A DNA stretch of 64,000 bases, from the NCBI GenBank assembly GCA_949130495.1, contig OX422221.1:151571741-151635740 (forward strand), given 5' to 3'. Position numbers and translations under genes: made by a program. The notes beneath the pieces are model-generated. The model did not search any database and was not told the origin of the DNA. It saw only the letters and a program-made list of their open reading frames with translations. Shown piece after piece: positions 46,977 through 58,400 of the stretch (its first letter is position 1; each line of letters starts with the position of its first letter). Source of the stretch: Sambucus nigra. Taxonomy: Eukaryota > Streptophyta > Magnoliopsida > Dipsacales > Adoxaceae.

Positions 46977-47849
46977 ATGACCTCTAACACCTCTAAATCT
47001 AACACCCTCAGTGGTAGTACCCCATTTTCTGTGTCTAACCAACCTTCCCCACTACAACACTACATTTGAAGTTTCTTCTCCAGATTTTATTGTCATTGGT
47101 AGTGATAATATGTCTAAGTCAAAAGGTTATACCATGACTGATATTGATTCAATATCCGAAGGTTATAACCCATCCGAGAGCTCAGCTGATGTTATGAACC
47201 TTGCATGCTTTAATGAAGCCACAACAATAACTGTTGCTCGTGCTGGCTTGGTCAAGACAACTGATTTCACTGATTCTAGTAGCATAAGTTATCCCAACAT
47301 CTCGTCTCGTTGACATGGGTATCCTGAGCCCCCAATTTTTTTATATCTCTAATGATAAGACCAGAGGTAACATTTCTCCCCCAATTATTCCCGAACCTTT
47401 AACTGCAATGAAAGAGGAAACTCATATAGTCCGAGACCAACATGGAAAGACGTATGTTGTTGAGGTTGATGTTTATGATATTGACACAAGTGTTACCTCA
47501 TCTTATAAGATTGATGTTCAAGAGACTGCTCTAATTATCTGGCGACACTTGTGTGGAGAGATTTTTATATATGAGAAGATGTTTAAAATGGGATTTTAGC
47601 TTCCCTTTGGGTTTGGAGTTAGAGGAATCCTAATTTCTATCAATATTGCACCGACCAAACTATCCCCAATGCTTGGAGGACGATCTTGGAGTTAGTGATC
47701 CTTTGGAGTCTTGCTTACGAGGAAGATTTACCCCCCAGATGTCTTTTGAGCATGTTACTCAACCGTTACCACAAAATTTAACCCATGATATTACCATTTT
47801 GCGGTTCAAAAACCAAACTCAAACTTCTCTATGTGAACAAGATTTCCAA
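46977..47849 (+). pseudogene. Transposase_28-like antisense gene fragment
   Basis: Starts at ATG 46977 (Ser/Thr/Asn-rich) and changes frame near 47030, 47310 and 47640, with a stop at 47597. The third segment has E-E-T-H-I-V-R-D, then F-I-Y-E-K-M-F-K-M-G-F. Just beyond, in another frame, comes P-N-A-W-R-T-I-L-E with L-P-P-R-C-L-L (47660-47790), the core of the same family as the antisense gene at 16880-19080. The LTR at 47850 cuts it off. By analogy it was the extra gene of a minus-strand Tat element. Confidence 0.6.
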
Positions 47850-50800
47850 TGTAACACCTCGACATGAATTTATAGGTAGCCTGTGGTTAACCCCGTCCGA
47901 CTTGAGCCTTATGTGTGATGTTTAATGAATTAACCTACATAACATTGCAAATCCAATTTTATTTAATTAAAATTTCACTTGTTTAACATGCAATTTCCAT
48001 TTCAAATCAAGCTACACAAGGGACCCATGGGAAGCATTCCCATAATCCAACCGTACAAAGCTAATAATAAAAAATAAAAGAATACTTACATGTACAACAC
48101 CGTCAAAATACGAAGTGGCACCCAACTTGATGTAGCAAAGATGAGCGAATGAGCCGAATGCGCAGTGAAAAAACACAAGAATACAATATAGAATAGAACG
48201 ACAAAAAGGAGACTCTAACATGTTTATATACGTGCACATGCAACTACCTTATATATATATACATACATATACTTTAATGCATGAAAATATTTGTATTCCA
48301 AAAACTTTACTTATCTCGATTAATTCAACTTAATCGTGCAAAAGAATTTCCATATTACTTGGCTTGAAATTTATTCCCTGATTTAACACATTTGATTAAA
48401 TACTTGAAACAAATACACTTTGTTTAAGAAAAAATGATTTCTTTCCACGAAAATACCCCTTTATTCTTACCAATTCACGTTAGTATTTTCATTGAAAATA
48501 ACCCTTTCAACACATTCAAATATCGTGTTAGAAAATGATTATTTTTCCTTTGAAAACCTTTCATAAACACACCCTTGTGTTAATTATGGGTAAAACCAAT
48601 TTAGATTTCTTAACTATGCATTTAATCCTTTCACTTTACAATTCCTTTACGTTAAGGACATTAATTAATTTTCACATTTTTTGTCCACTTTATCCTTTAA
48701 CGGAACATTTATTAATTCACTCAAGTTAGGTTTCCTTTTCACATATTCACCACATAACCCATTTCTTGATATGTTCCATTTTCATTATCGTTTTGTCGAA
48801 ATCTTCCAATGATCGCATACTTTAACGGACTCCACACCGCCGGCTATGCTACCATATGCTCTAGCCAGTGATTTAAGGTCTTTCACCCCCAGGGCTCCGA
48901 GCCCTCCTTAATTATCCCGATGTTATCCGAGTTCATATTAATGTGTTTTAACATTTTGTAAATATTTACATTATTCCACTTTTCCTTGACCGTCTGAAGC
49001 CAAAACCCGGGGTTTCACCCTAACTTGTGTTACACTTTCACCATTTCTTGTCATTTTTACTCTAACATTGATTTTATACCAAAATAATATTCATTTAGGA
49101 CCATTTGGTGTAACACCTCTTTCAATATTTTTATTTTATAAAAATATTTCACTTTACGTAAAATTAACATTTTAAGCATTTGTTTCTAAATTTATCTTTT
49201 TTCTCCATTATCATAAGTGTTATTTCTCAAAACACCATTAAGTTACCCACACTAACTTTGTAAGTATTTTTAACTCATTAACACTTTTGGAGTAACATTG
49301 TATCAAGTTCAAAATATCTTTGTTTGATTACTTTCATTTCCAATAAATCATTGAACATCTAAGACTACTTTATAAGAAAAATATTATTTTATTTATTAAT
49401 ACATGTAGTTTTGAAACCTTATATTTTCCCCATTTTCAGTACCCTTTTTACACACCTTAAGAGATAAAATTTACATTTTCTTTATTCCAAGATATACCTC
49501 ATTAAAAATCCCATTAAACTTTTCTGTGTGCTTATCATAAAAATAGTACAAGCTTACATGCATGGGGAGAAGGATTTTAAGTCCAAAAATCCAAGAAAAT
49601 TAGCTTAGCACACGATTTATTCAAGATATCCCATTATACTTACAAAAATACACTTTTCAAGACAAAAGGACATTTTTATTCTTCAAAACTTAAACAAACG
49701 TCCAACTTTGTAAAATATGCATTTTTGAAAGAAACTTTAAAACATAGTTCACCCAAAATATCTTTAGCAAGATAAATATCATTTTCAAAACATTTTATTC
49801 CATAAAATGTTAAATACCAAAATTCTTAGAATACATCATCTATTCAACATTATTGAATCATATTATTTGTATCAAAACCTTTAAAATCATTTATAAACCA
49901 TTTACATAAAATCTTAAGAAGTCATATTATTAACTCATGTATACATTCTACTATAATAATTCTAGCTACCAGACTACTAATGTGCAAAATAGAGTCTTAA
50001 ACTAAGAGTAGAGTTTTTACGCGTCAAAATTAAGCTCCAAAACTGGTTGGATGAAGAATAAGGTGATGGAAACCCCCCACATCCTAAGGTGGCCTCAAGA
50101 AGGTTGCCTAGATCCATAAAGCTGATCTCCATGGAAGCTCCAATAAAACTCCCTTCAAATTCCATTAATCCCTCATATTCATCTTAAAAACCCTCAACAA
50201 CACCTCTAAAATTCGTAACTCTACCCAACAATAGAAGAAATGGGTGTATAAGGTTTAAATATTATGTAGTATTTCAAAGGAATAAGGTGGAGACATGGTT
50301 GTATAGGATTGTTTATGGTGGTGGAGTTCTCAAGAGCTAGAGAGAGGGAGGAGAAATATGATAATAGTGGGGGAAACTCACCCCACACTCTTCTCTTCTA
50401 ACACATAAGTAACCCAAACAAACCCTTATAAAAATCATCCCAAACACTAAAATCTATGTTTTTTGTCTGAGTGCAATAAGAGTTGACACGCCATCGATAT
50501 AATGGTCCAAAATGTGATAGCACACAAGGGCGTCTCGATCTAAAATTTTCAGAATAGGTCATTCGAATGAGAGTGGAACCTTGTTCGAATGAGATCTTAG
50601 TCTCGTTCAATCTCCCATTGAACTACCTTCTAACAAGGAAAGAAAACCTTATGCAGTGAAATCTGGTTATATCCTCGTTAGAACCCAACTTCGAACGACA
50701 TTAGATTCTCATTTGAACCAACCTGATTCTCAATTGAACGAAACATGAATCTTAGTTGAATGAATTTCAAGTTCGTTTAATCTTTCCAGATTCTTGACAT

Positions 50801-50958
50801 CTCTAATTTTACCCAAAATCTTCCAACAATTACCATCAAGGCCAAAGAATAATCAAATAGAGATAAAATCCCATATATTAATGATTCAACTTCCAAGGAT
50901 TTCATACGATAATAATTTATATGGAAAAAATAACAAAATATTGGGCACAAGGAATACA
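47850..50958 (-). repeat. LTR F, full-length 3.1-kb chromovirus-like LTR
   Basis: On the minus strand it starts TGTATTCCTTGTGCC at 50958, after a polypurine tract, and ends CGAGGTGTTACA at 47850. A GTATATAAAC promoter-like box lies near 48225. It matches LTR E in inverted orientation. It carries no gene; frames inside are short. Confidence 0.75.
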
Positions 50959-50974
50959 TTCTTCCCACCTTGAG
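50959..50974 (-). promoter_or_regulatory. polypurine tract of LTR F
   Basis: CTCAAGGTGGGAAGAA on the minus strand, directly before the LTR start. It identifies F as a 3' LTR and resembles the chromovirus AAGGTGGGGAGAATG tract. Confidence 0.7.
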
Positions 50975-52058
50975 AAAATTTTTCCCCGAAATTATCGATT
51001 CGCCAATTCTTCAAGTTCATAGAATTTACAAAATCTTATTCTAAATCATAGAAATCCTCTAAGAAAAAATCATCAAAGTCCTTGATCTCTAATATCATAT
51101 CAGAGTCCCTTGCATAGGGGTTGTCACCAAAAGCTCAACATGCAACATGATCTAACTCTAACCATCACACTAATCATCAACGTCACAAAACCATCATCAC
51201 GTATCTACTCACTTAATGATCATGCGAAAAAAAGTCCTAAGAATACCTTTGATAATACCCAAATCATACCGGCACCCTTATCGGGTAATGCTCTCTAGTG
51301 ATTAAAATTCACCCAAGTAGAACCAATATCATATTCATCATCAAGAACTATCTCAAATCTAAGGACAGTTTCCTCAAATCCTCGGTTCATCATAACCATG
51401 TAATCTCATTATCACTCACTCCGTGGGGAGACACTTACCAAGTCATGATTCGTGAGCCCATCTATCGTTGTCCATAATATCCTCCTATGAACCTAGGATC
51501 TCCCTAGGTATCTAAATATGTAATGCACCTAAGTATTATGCCATCCCACTCACTATGGAAAAATGACATTATGTGATAAGTTTCCTCGAGTTTTAACAAT
51601 ATACAATGTCCTCAAATCATTATTCTGCTCTTTATAACTAGAACCACTGACTGCTATGCCGACCAATCATAAGGTCGCTAATTTTAATGCGAATAGATAC
51701 TATGATAAAACTGTGTGACCAAAAGCGCAACCACCTATACATAGAAGTTTGTGCAATAACAAGGATACCTAAAACAAGGGCGCACCCAGTTACCGAGTTT
51801 CATTGACCAAGCTAGGTCCAACTTCACTCTACTAGTCTAAACCACATCGTAGCTTAAGCTAGTACAAATCTGGGTTACCGTAATTACAAAAACATAATTC
51901 TCGATTATCGAAACTGAAAGGAACACAAGGATTGAAAATAATGAATAATCGTTTCAAAGAAATTTCATTCATATACAAAGTACTATGACTCACAAAAGGT
52001 AAACCAACGTCGAACGCTTTGATGTTTATAACTCTTACCACACATTCTCATCGTGTAC
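50975..52058 (-). other. internal remnant of the LTR F element
   Basis: Should be the 3' end of the internal region by position. No pol or chromodomain could be read; the sequence is AT-rich with short frames only. It is cut by the LTR at 52059. Confidence 0.45.
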
Positions 52059-52526
52059 TGTTGATGTAAAAAATTAGAGTAGATCTAATTCCTTAATCAC
52101 AGATAAATATGAGTGAGTAAAATAAAGAGGCAAAAGGATTTTTAAAGTCGTTCGTCTATGGAGAAAAGCCTACGTCCACTGTATTTCTTATTGCCTTGTA
52201 TTTGTTTTTCAATCACCTTCCCTTGATGAAGGGATTACAACGTATTTATAGCCTAGTAGGGAGAGAAGGAATTAGAATGTTAAAGGATGGAATGCCTTTA
52301 TAAATTAGACCGTTACATAAGTACATGGAGTTCACAATGTATATGATTGTTGTCATTTTGCTGATAAAGTTGGTCGGCCTCCCTATTGTTATTCGAGCTT
52401 CCTGGTGTTAGTCGTTATTCCAAGGCTTGGTTGGTGGTTATGATTTCCTAACTAGTATTATTGCCACAATGGATGACACATGTCTATTTCTAACTAGTCC
52501 ACGTAAGTGGGTAATTCTTAGTATCA
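52059..52526 (-). repeat. 3' LTR of a Tat-type element
   Basis: The plus strand reads TGTTGATG to GTATCA, so on the minus strand it runs TGATACTAAG to CATCAACA. It contains a TATA box (CTATAAATACG, minus strand, about 52242) and the GTGGACGTAGGC motif (52179-52168). It is related to the LTR at 2333-2945. The polypurine stretch TTGGGGACTTCTAT adjoins it on the right (52540-52527). Confidence 0.65.
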
Positions 52527-52811
52527 ATAGAAGTCCCCAATGTTCCATGCTTGATGCTTGCTTGAAAGTATAGAGCATTTAGCTTTGGTAATATCTCAGG
52601 CTACATTTATGATTCTTGATCGGGTATCGAATTTCCATACTTGTAAAGTTATTATCTTGGCTGATAGCGTGTACTGCCGATATAATTTTTGTAAATATTT
52701 TGAACATTAGCAAAGAGTCTTAGAGAAAATACATATTTTTTCTGTCTCTTCGCCCAAATTTCAATTGTCATTTCTCTTTAATCATTACGTTTGTCGGTTT
52801 TCGAGGCAATC

Positions 52812-52819
52812 TATAAAAG
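52812..52819 (+). promoter_or_regulatory. candidate TATA box of an antisense gene
   Basis: TATAAAAG on the plus strand, 160 bp before the ATG of the antisense gene at 52980, followed by a CT-rich leader. It suggests the antisense gene had its own promoter. Confidence 0.5.
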
Positions 52820-52979
52820 GTGATAAAATCCTGATCATCTCTTATCTCAAACCTTCTAAGTTTTTGATACAATTTCTTGATCTTTTCGTGCAATCATTCT
52901 TACTGTATTCTAGTTCTTGTTGAATCCTTAAGTTTTTGTAAGAATTTTTTTCTCTTTATTCTTTTCTTCATATCGAATC

Positions 52980-53618
52980 ATGGTTTACGTTGTTGTCTCT
53001 CTAGATGAGTTTAGAAAGGAATTGAATATACCACACTGGGTAGACTTATAGGTCCCTAGTCCCCTTGTAGATGTTTTTTCTTTATCTGAAGGTCACTAGA
53101 TCCTTTACTTATTTGTTGTTGAATGTGGCTTCACTTTTTACCCAAATCATTTTTATTTGGAATTTTATCAGTACTTTGACATTGTATTGTACCTTGTTGA
53201 GTAGCCCCCAACACTTAGATAATAATTAATGGTGTCCATAGGCTTAACCAACTCTATGGGACCCATATCGGTATCCCTAAGACAATGTTCGGTTACAAAT
53301 GGGTCACTATTATTTGAAAGCTAGGTCTATTAATAAAGCCCTAGTCATTAATCTGCCTGATTCCAATAACGGTTACTTTGATCATGTAGTGATGGAAACA
53401 AATTGGTAATATGAACCTCTTAAGGGGGTGAAGTATATACTCGACCAAGATGCCCTCAAGAGGGTCACGGCATAGGTTGTACTAAATATATTTTATATGC
53501 TCATGTTGCTGAATTACCTGCTAAAATTGTGTAAGAGGGTACTTTAAATAAGATGGAGGCGTAACCCCTATTTGAGTATGGTAATGATAAGCTAATCCTG
53601 GCCAAAGCCTTGGATTAA
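52980..53618 (+). pseudogene. Transposase_28-like antisense gene fragment
   Basis: From ATG 52980 the frame reads L-D-E-F-R-K-E-L-N-I-P-H-W-V-D-L, then V-E-C-G-F-T-F-Y-P-N-H-F-Y-L-E-F and a degraded part. Stops occur after about 28 and 47 codons and more later. The start matches F-R-K-Y-Y-N-I-P-D of the gene at 16880-19080. It sits antisense in the element whose 3' LTR is 52059-52526 and is cut at 53619 by the next element. Confidence 0.6.
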
Positions 53619-54716
53619 TGATAGGACACACGAACACATACCCAATGAAGATAAACTCGATTTAAACTCACAAAACTCTTGCGTATAACTTAAGAAATAG
53701 TAACGAACCTTAGAAGTAACTTAGCTAGAGGGAGAGAAAAGTAAGCACCCTAGATACACCTTGGTATCCAGGTAAAAACACACCATCTACCCTCAGGAAT
53801 CTCTGTTAAGTATTAAAAGCTTTACAATAAATGACAATGGTGAGGGGATAAACCCTCTAGCTTGCAATAATCTCTCTTTCTAATGTGTATCTCTAGTAAT
53901 AACTCCAGGGTTCTCAAAAAGATCATGTGTCTCCCCAGGGGTGATTGGGGTCCTTAAATAGCCCCCCCACACCATCCCCGAGGCAACTCAGTCATTAGAA
54001 CTGTGAAAGACATCCCTCATACCTTATGTCACAACATTAAATGTCTGATGTACTAGTTGCCTCCACGTCAAAACATTAAATTCCAAGACATGCCTTTTGT
54101 CTATCCACTGTGTGTCAGGGGGCCGTTGTCGCAGAGGTGGCTCACCAACTGCCTGACAGGCCCAAATACCATGGTGGTTTACTCAACTGCTTGTCTGACA
54201 TTATTTGGCTGGATAGTGACATCACCTACAGTAGATGTGACATTAAGTAGAGGGCTATTTGGTTCATAACTCAACGCCCGATGGAACTCCAAGCTGCTCC
54301 GCCTGAGGTTCCACGGTCAGGGTCCTTCGGTGTTTTACCAGGTGTATCTAAGATGGTTAGGATAAGCCCCAACGGTGCCTTACTTCTCAATACTCCAAAG
54401 CAAGTCCCTCTAAAGTTCCCACGATGAGGTCATTAGATAGAGCATGAAAGCTCTCCCAGGCCCTGCCAAGCTTGGTCTCTCGGAAGTACCGTTTGACCTC
54501 ACACAAACTCTTTTGTTATTATCGTTACATCATTGCAATCGTTATAGCTTACAGTCATCAATAATGGAAATACAATATGACTAATACAACAAGCTAAAAT
54601 ATGAGCTGTCGCGCCAAGGTGCCTCGCTGAGTTGCCACACTCTAGCTGCCTCGGTTTCTTAATCTCCAACACTGTTGCTAATTGGGGATTTGTCCCTAAT
54701 CTCAAGATTACCTTCA
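53619..54716 (-). repeat. probable 3' LTR of the PMD-carrying element
   Basis: On the minus strand it starts TGAAGGTAATC after a purine tract TGTAGAGGGGGCT (54729-54717) and ends GTGTCCTATCA. The ends are weakly inverted (TGAAGG and CCTATCA). A GGGGGGCTATTTAAGGACC block (53960, minus strand) looks like its promoter. The right boundary could instead be 54671 (TGTTGGAG start). Confidence 0.5.
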
Positions 54717-55424
54717 AGCCCCCTCTACATTTACCCCCTCATAGAGAGATTTGTTGGAACCAAGAAATGTCTGCACGAAATGTCCCCAAATCAATGGACC
54801 TTTCTTTGTGTGAAAAGATACAGGTCTCCTCTCCTTTATTCAGAAACCGAGCGTTAGAGTCTTTGGAGAAAAAGCAAAATTCTGCCCGATATACCCTAGG
54901 TATAACTAAACAATCATCTTGAATTATGATGAAAGAACAACGTAGCTATTTGGAACCGTTGGGACATCCTCTTCGTTGGGAGTCCATTAGATTTTAGCGC
55001 CAAAACTCAATCTTGGACAGGAAGGAAGCGATTTGTGTTCCCCAGGTGTCACTTCGTAAACGACATGGCGCAGTCTTCTCAACTGTCAAAGCACTTCCCA
55101 AGGTGCCACGTGTTCATTGGAAATGATTGCAGGCGGCTTTGCACGTGCGATGGTGGGAGACTGAAACGACTACTCCGAAATTTTCAAACGGCTATATCCA
55201 AAGCCCTCTTTTTTTTTTTTATTCTGTTACTATCTTCTTCAGGCTTCCATCTTTTTAGAGAGAGAAAACCCTGTAAGAACTACATTGTTGCTAAGCTCTT
55301 GTTCGCCTTCTTCCCTTCTTCCCTTCTCATCCTCTAAACCGCTACCTGTGGTCGTGGTCTTCTACTCTCGTTCTTCAAACCGCTCTTGCTTAAAGCTTTT
55401 TTGCTGTCTTCATTATCGTTTTCC
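54717..55424 (+). promoter_or_regulatory. leader region of the antisense PMD gene
   Basis: No gene is visible. A TATA-like GGCTATATCC (about 55186) is followed by a CT-rich stretch (55207-55420) typical of a plant leader, ending at the probable start codon 55425. Confidence 0.4.
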
Positions 55425-58400
55425 ATGGAAACCTCAAGCAACCCTGCTATCTCTTCTACAGGTGCTCCATCTGCTACTAATACTGCCGCCTCCGCCCTAA
55501 ATACTGCCCGCTAGGAACAGCTGTGGTTTTATCGTTGCTCTCTTATTTTTGGGGAGGGTGATGACTTTGCCGTTGCCTGCAAGGCTGTGCATTTTTCTTC
55601 CAAGTTTGATGCCTTACTGTTGGCTGATGAAGACGAGGATTCTTCTGAGTGGGGCTTTCTTCCTCCAGAGGGGACTCTATGATTTCGCTTGGAGCGAGGG
55701 GACTTCCCATGGTCCCATGTTGACATCGAAGCGCCAAGGGGTTCTCCTGCCCACTTTACTGCCTGGAACTCTCATATGCAAAGTTCTTATGCCGATATTC
55801 TCACCAAGCTTGGGTTGCAACGGGCTAAGTGGTTTGGTGAGTTCACTCTTTCGAAGAACAATGCTGCTCTTCCTATCCTAGTCTCTCGATGGAACGTTAC
55901 TACTCATACGTTCATTGCTGCGTGGGGTGAGTTCACCATAACTCTGGAAGACGTGTGCGAGATTTTGGGCCTCGATGCAACAGGTCATGAGCCCTACACC
56001 GATGAGTCTCTTGATGATCAGGAGACTGCCGATCGTTTGGAGTTGGATCTCATATGCCGAATCTGCATTGGTTCGTCCAACAAAGCTACTTTCTCTCCCT
56101 TGATTAATTATTTCATCAAGGGTTCTGATGAAGGCAGTTCTTCAACAGATGCCCCTGGTCAAGGTACACCATTGGAATTTCCCGCCTATATTCTTGTGAT
56201 TCTCTACCATTTCCTTTTGACGGGAAAACCCAACGATCAGCCCTAAAGGGACATTATCAACTTGTCCCTACGTTTGGCCCGCGGCATAAAACTTCCAATG
56301 GCTGCAATTTCCTTAGGATCGCTCTATACCTGGATGGATAGAACTTTGTTCAACATGGAATGCTCTCTCGGCCATTATAACTTGGCCAATTTTTCCAACA
56401 GCGTTCTTCTAACCAGCTTCCTTTACTTTCGCTTTCCTGCCATAGCAGCCAAAGCCAACAGTCCTCCTTTGGGGGAAATAATTCTGCCTCCATGTTCTTT
56501 CATTTATCACAAGAGACAAAGCTGAAAGGAGTTAATATCTGTGATTGACCATTTTGAGAACTTCGTCATGAGGCCATATCAGGAGGAAGTCTTCTTTCAC
56601 ACTTATGAATTTTTTCAACATGAAGCCAAAGTGGAACAAGCCCCTACCCCAGATATTGAGGATCCCTCGCTCGCCGTGGTCTTTTTGTTCTCCCCCGGAT
56701 ATCTGCCTTCTTACATTGAGTGGGGATATACTAGTGAGCACTATAATCCCAACCGATGCAGCCGCTAGTTTGGGTTTGACCAGAGGGCTCCACGTCCAGT
56801 GTTTTAATCGTCAAACCCCAAGGTCTCCTTTAGCGAGGCGTGTTCTCTGTTTTCTTCAACCACTGCGTGGGGGATATGTTCAGACATGGCTGGGTGAGTC
56901 ACCATTCCCAATGTTACTAGGCATGGGGATGTGACTCCTCTATTTGCAATAAAATACTGGCCGAAACAACTGGCTGCAATTGCCGAGTTTGTTGAGGGAG
57001 ATCCCGTTTATCCTCCCGTTTCTTCATTTTCTGCCTTAGAGTTAGGGCTAAAAGGCAACTCTGTACTTGGGATGGAGTTCCCTCTAAGTTCAACCCTCAA
57101 ATCACCTCCCACCGAGCTTCCCCCATTTTCCCCCATGGTCCTAGTTGCAACGCCAAAACCCAAAACTCCTGCAGCTCCAAAGAAGGCTGCCCCCTCAACC
57201 GAAGCTACTATTGGCGAGGGGCCTTCTCAGCCACCTGTCAAGAAGGAAAAAACGGCCAAGAGTGGGACATCATAGTCAAAGTTTAAGTCCCAGAAACCCT
57301 AAACTCCCGTGGCAGCCTTTCCCATATCCTCCGTTCTACCTCCCATGCCTGCTGAAACGACTGAGTGCTTAAGGAGGGAGGCCCAAGCATAAATAGATCG
57401 AATAAATGCTGAGTATCAACGACACGCTGTCGTTGTTCCTCCTTCCGTTTCTTTTCCCACAGTGGTGGTTGATCCTACAGAGCCAATGACTAGAAGTAGA
57501 AAGATCTCAAGGGTTCCTCGAGAGGTCGGTACTGGTGCGGCGGGATCGAGGAAGAAAACTCTTGGTACCAAGTCCCAAAAGATGCGAACTCTTGAGGTGC
57601 ATCAAACTCCTGAGGTGCATCCCACTCCTGCCCCTTCTGTCATTGTTACTCCTCCTTCTTCGCCTGTGGTCTTGTCTTCTCATTTCCCTTCTGAATCCGA
57701 GGTATGTATGCTTGATTTATTCATTCTCTTTTTTGCTTAAGGCATACTATGTTTGCTTATTATTTTTTTTGACAACTGTGGTGCAAGGGATTAAAGAGGA
57801 AAGGCCAAACCCCCCCAGTCCTCCCGTGAGCCCTTTTGTGAGGGGATGCTTCGGTGTATCTCATACCGATGTGACTCCTCTCCGTTATCTCATGACGGGG
57901 CTCACTTATTCTCGTCGGCCGGGCTCCCAACGTGCTAGGGAAGTTGTTGTAGGATGTGATGCCACTGAGCCTGCGAGTGATTCCTCGCCCCCAGAGGTAA
58001 CGCAACCCGAGATAACACTATCAGTCCCCTCTAATTTACGTACTTCACTTGAGGTTCCTCTGCCCATCGTTCTTGTGGAGGAAAGTGAGCTCGAGGTATG
58101 ATTTCCTTTATAATTTATTTGTTATAGCGTCTTTTCGATTCCACCCTTTTTACTTATTTGTGTTGCTGAACCCTAAGATGTTTTTGGGTGCTCCGGGTTG
58201 AAATATCCTCATTGTTAGCAAACGTTTTTCTTCCAACGATGCTCTTGAGGCCTCTGACCACCATTCCCCTTTTCAGCACCACAACCAAGGTAAGTAGTAC
58301 GTAGAGATACTTCTTCATGTTTTATGTACTTATTGATCTTTTCTAACACTTTCCCTCATGTCACAGTTTTCTCCTGATCTTGTACCACCCACTCATCTTG

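Noticed and set aside
47011..47867. Host gene with three exons
   Set aside because: No splice sites join the open segments, and the motifs match the extra antisense gene of Gypsy elements.
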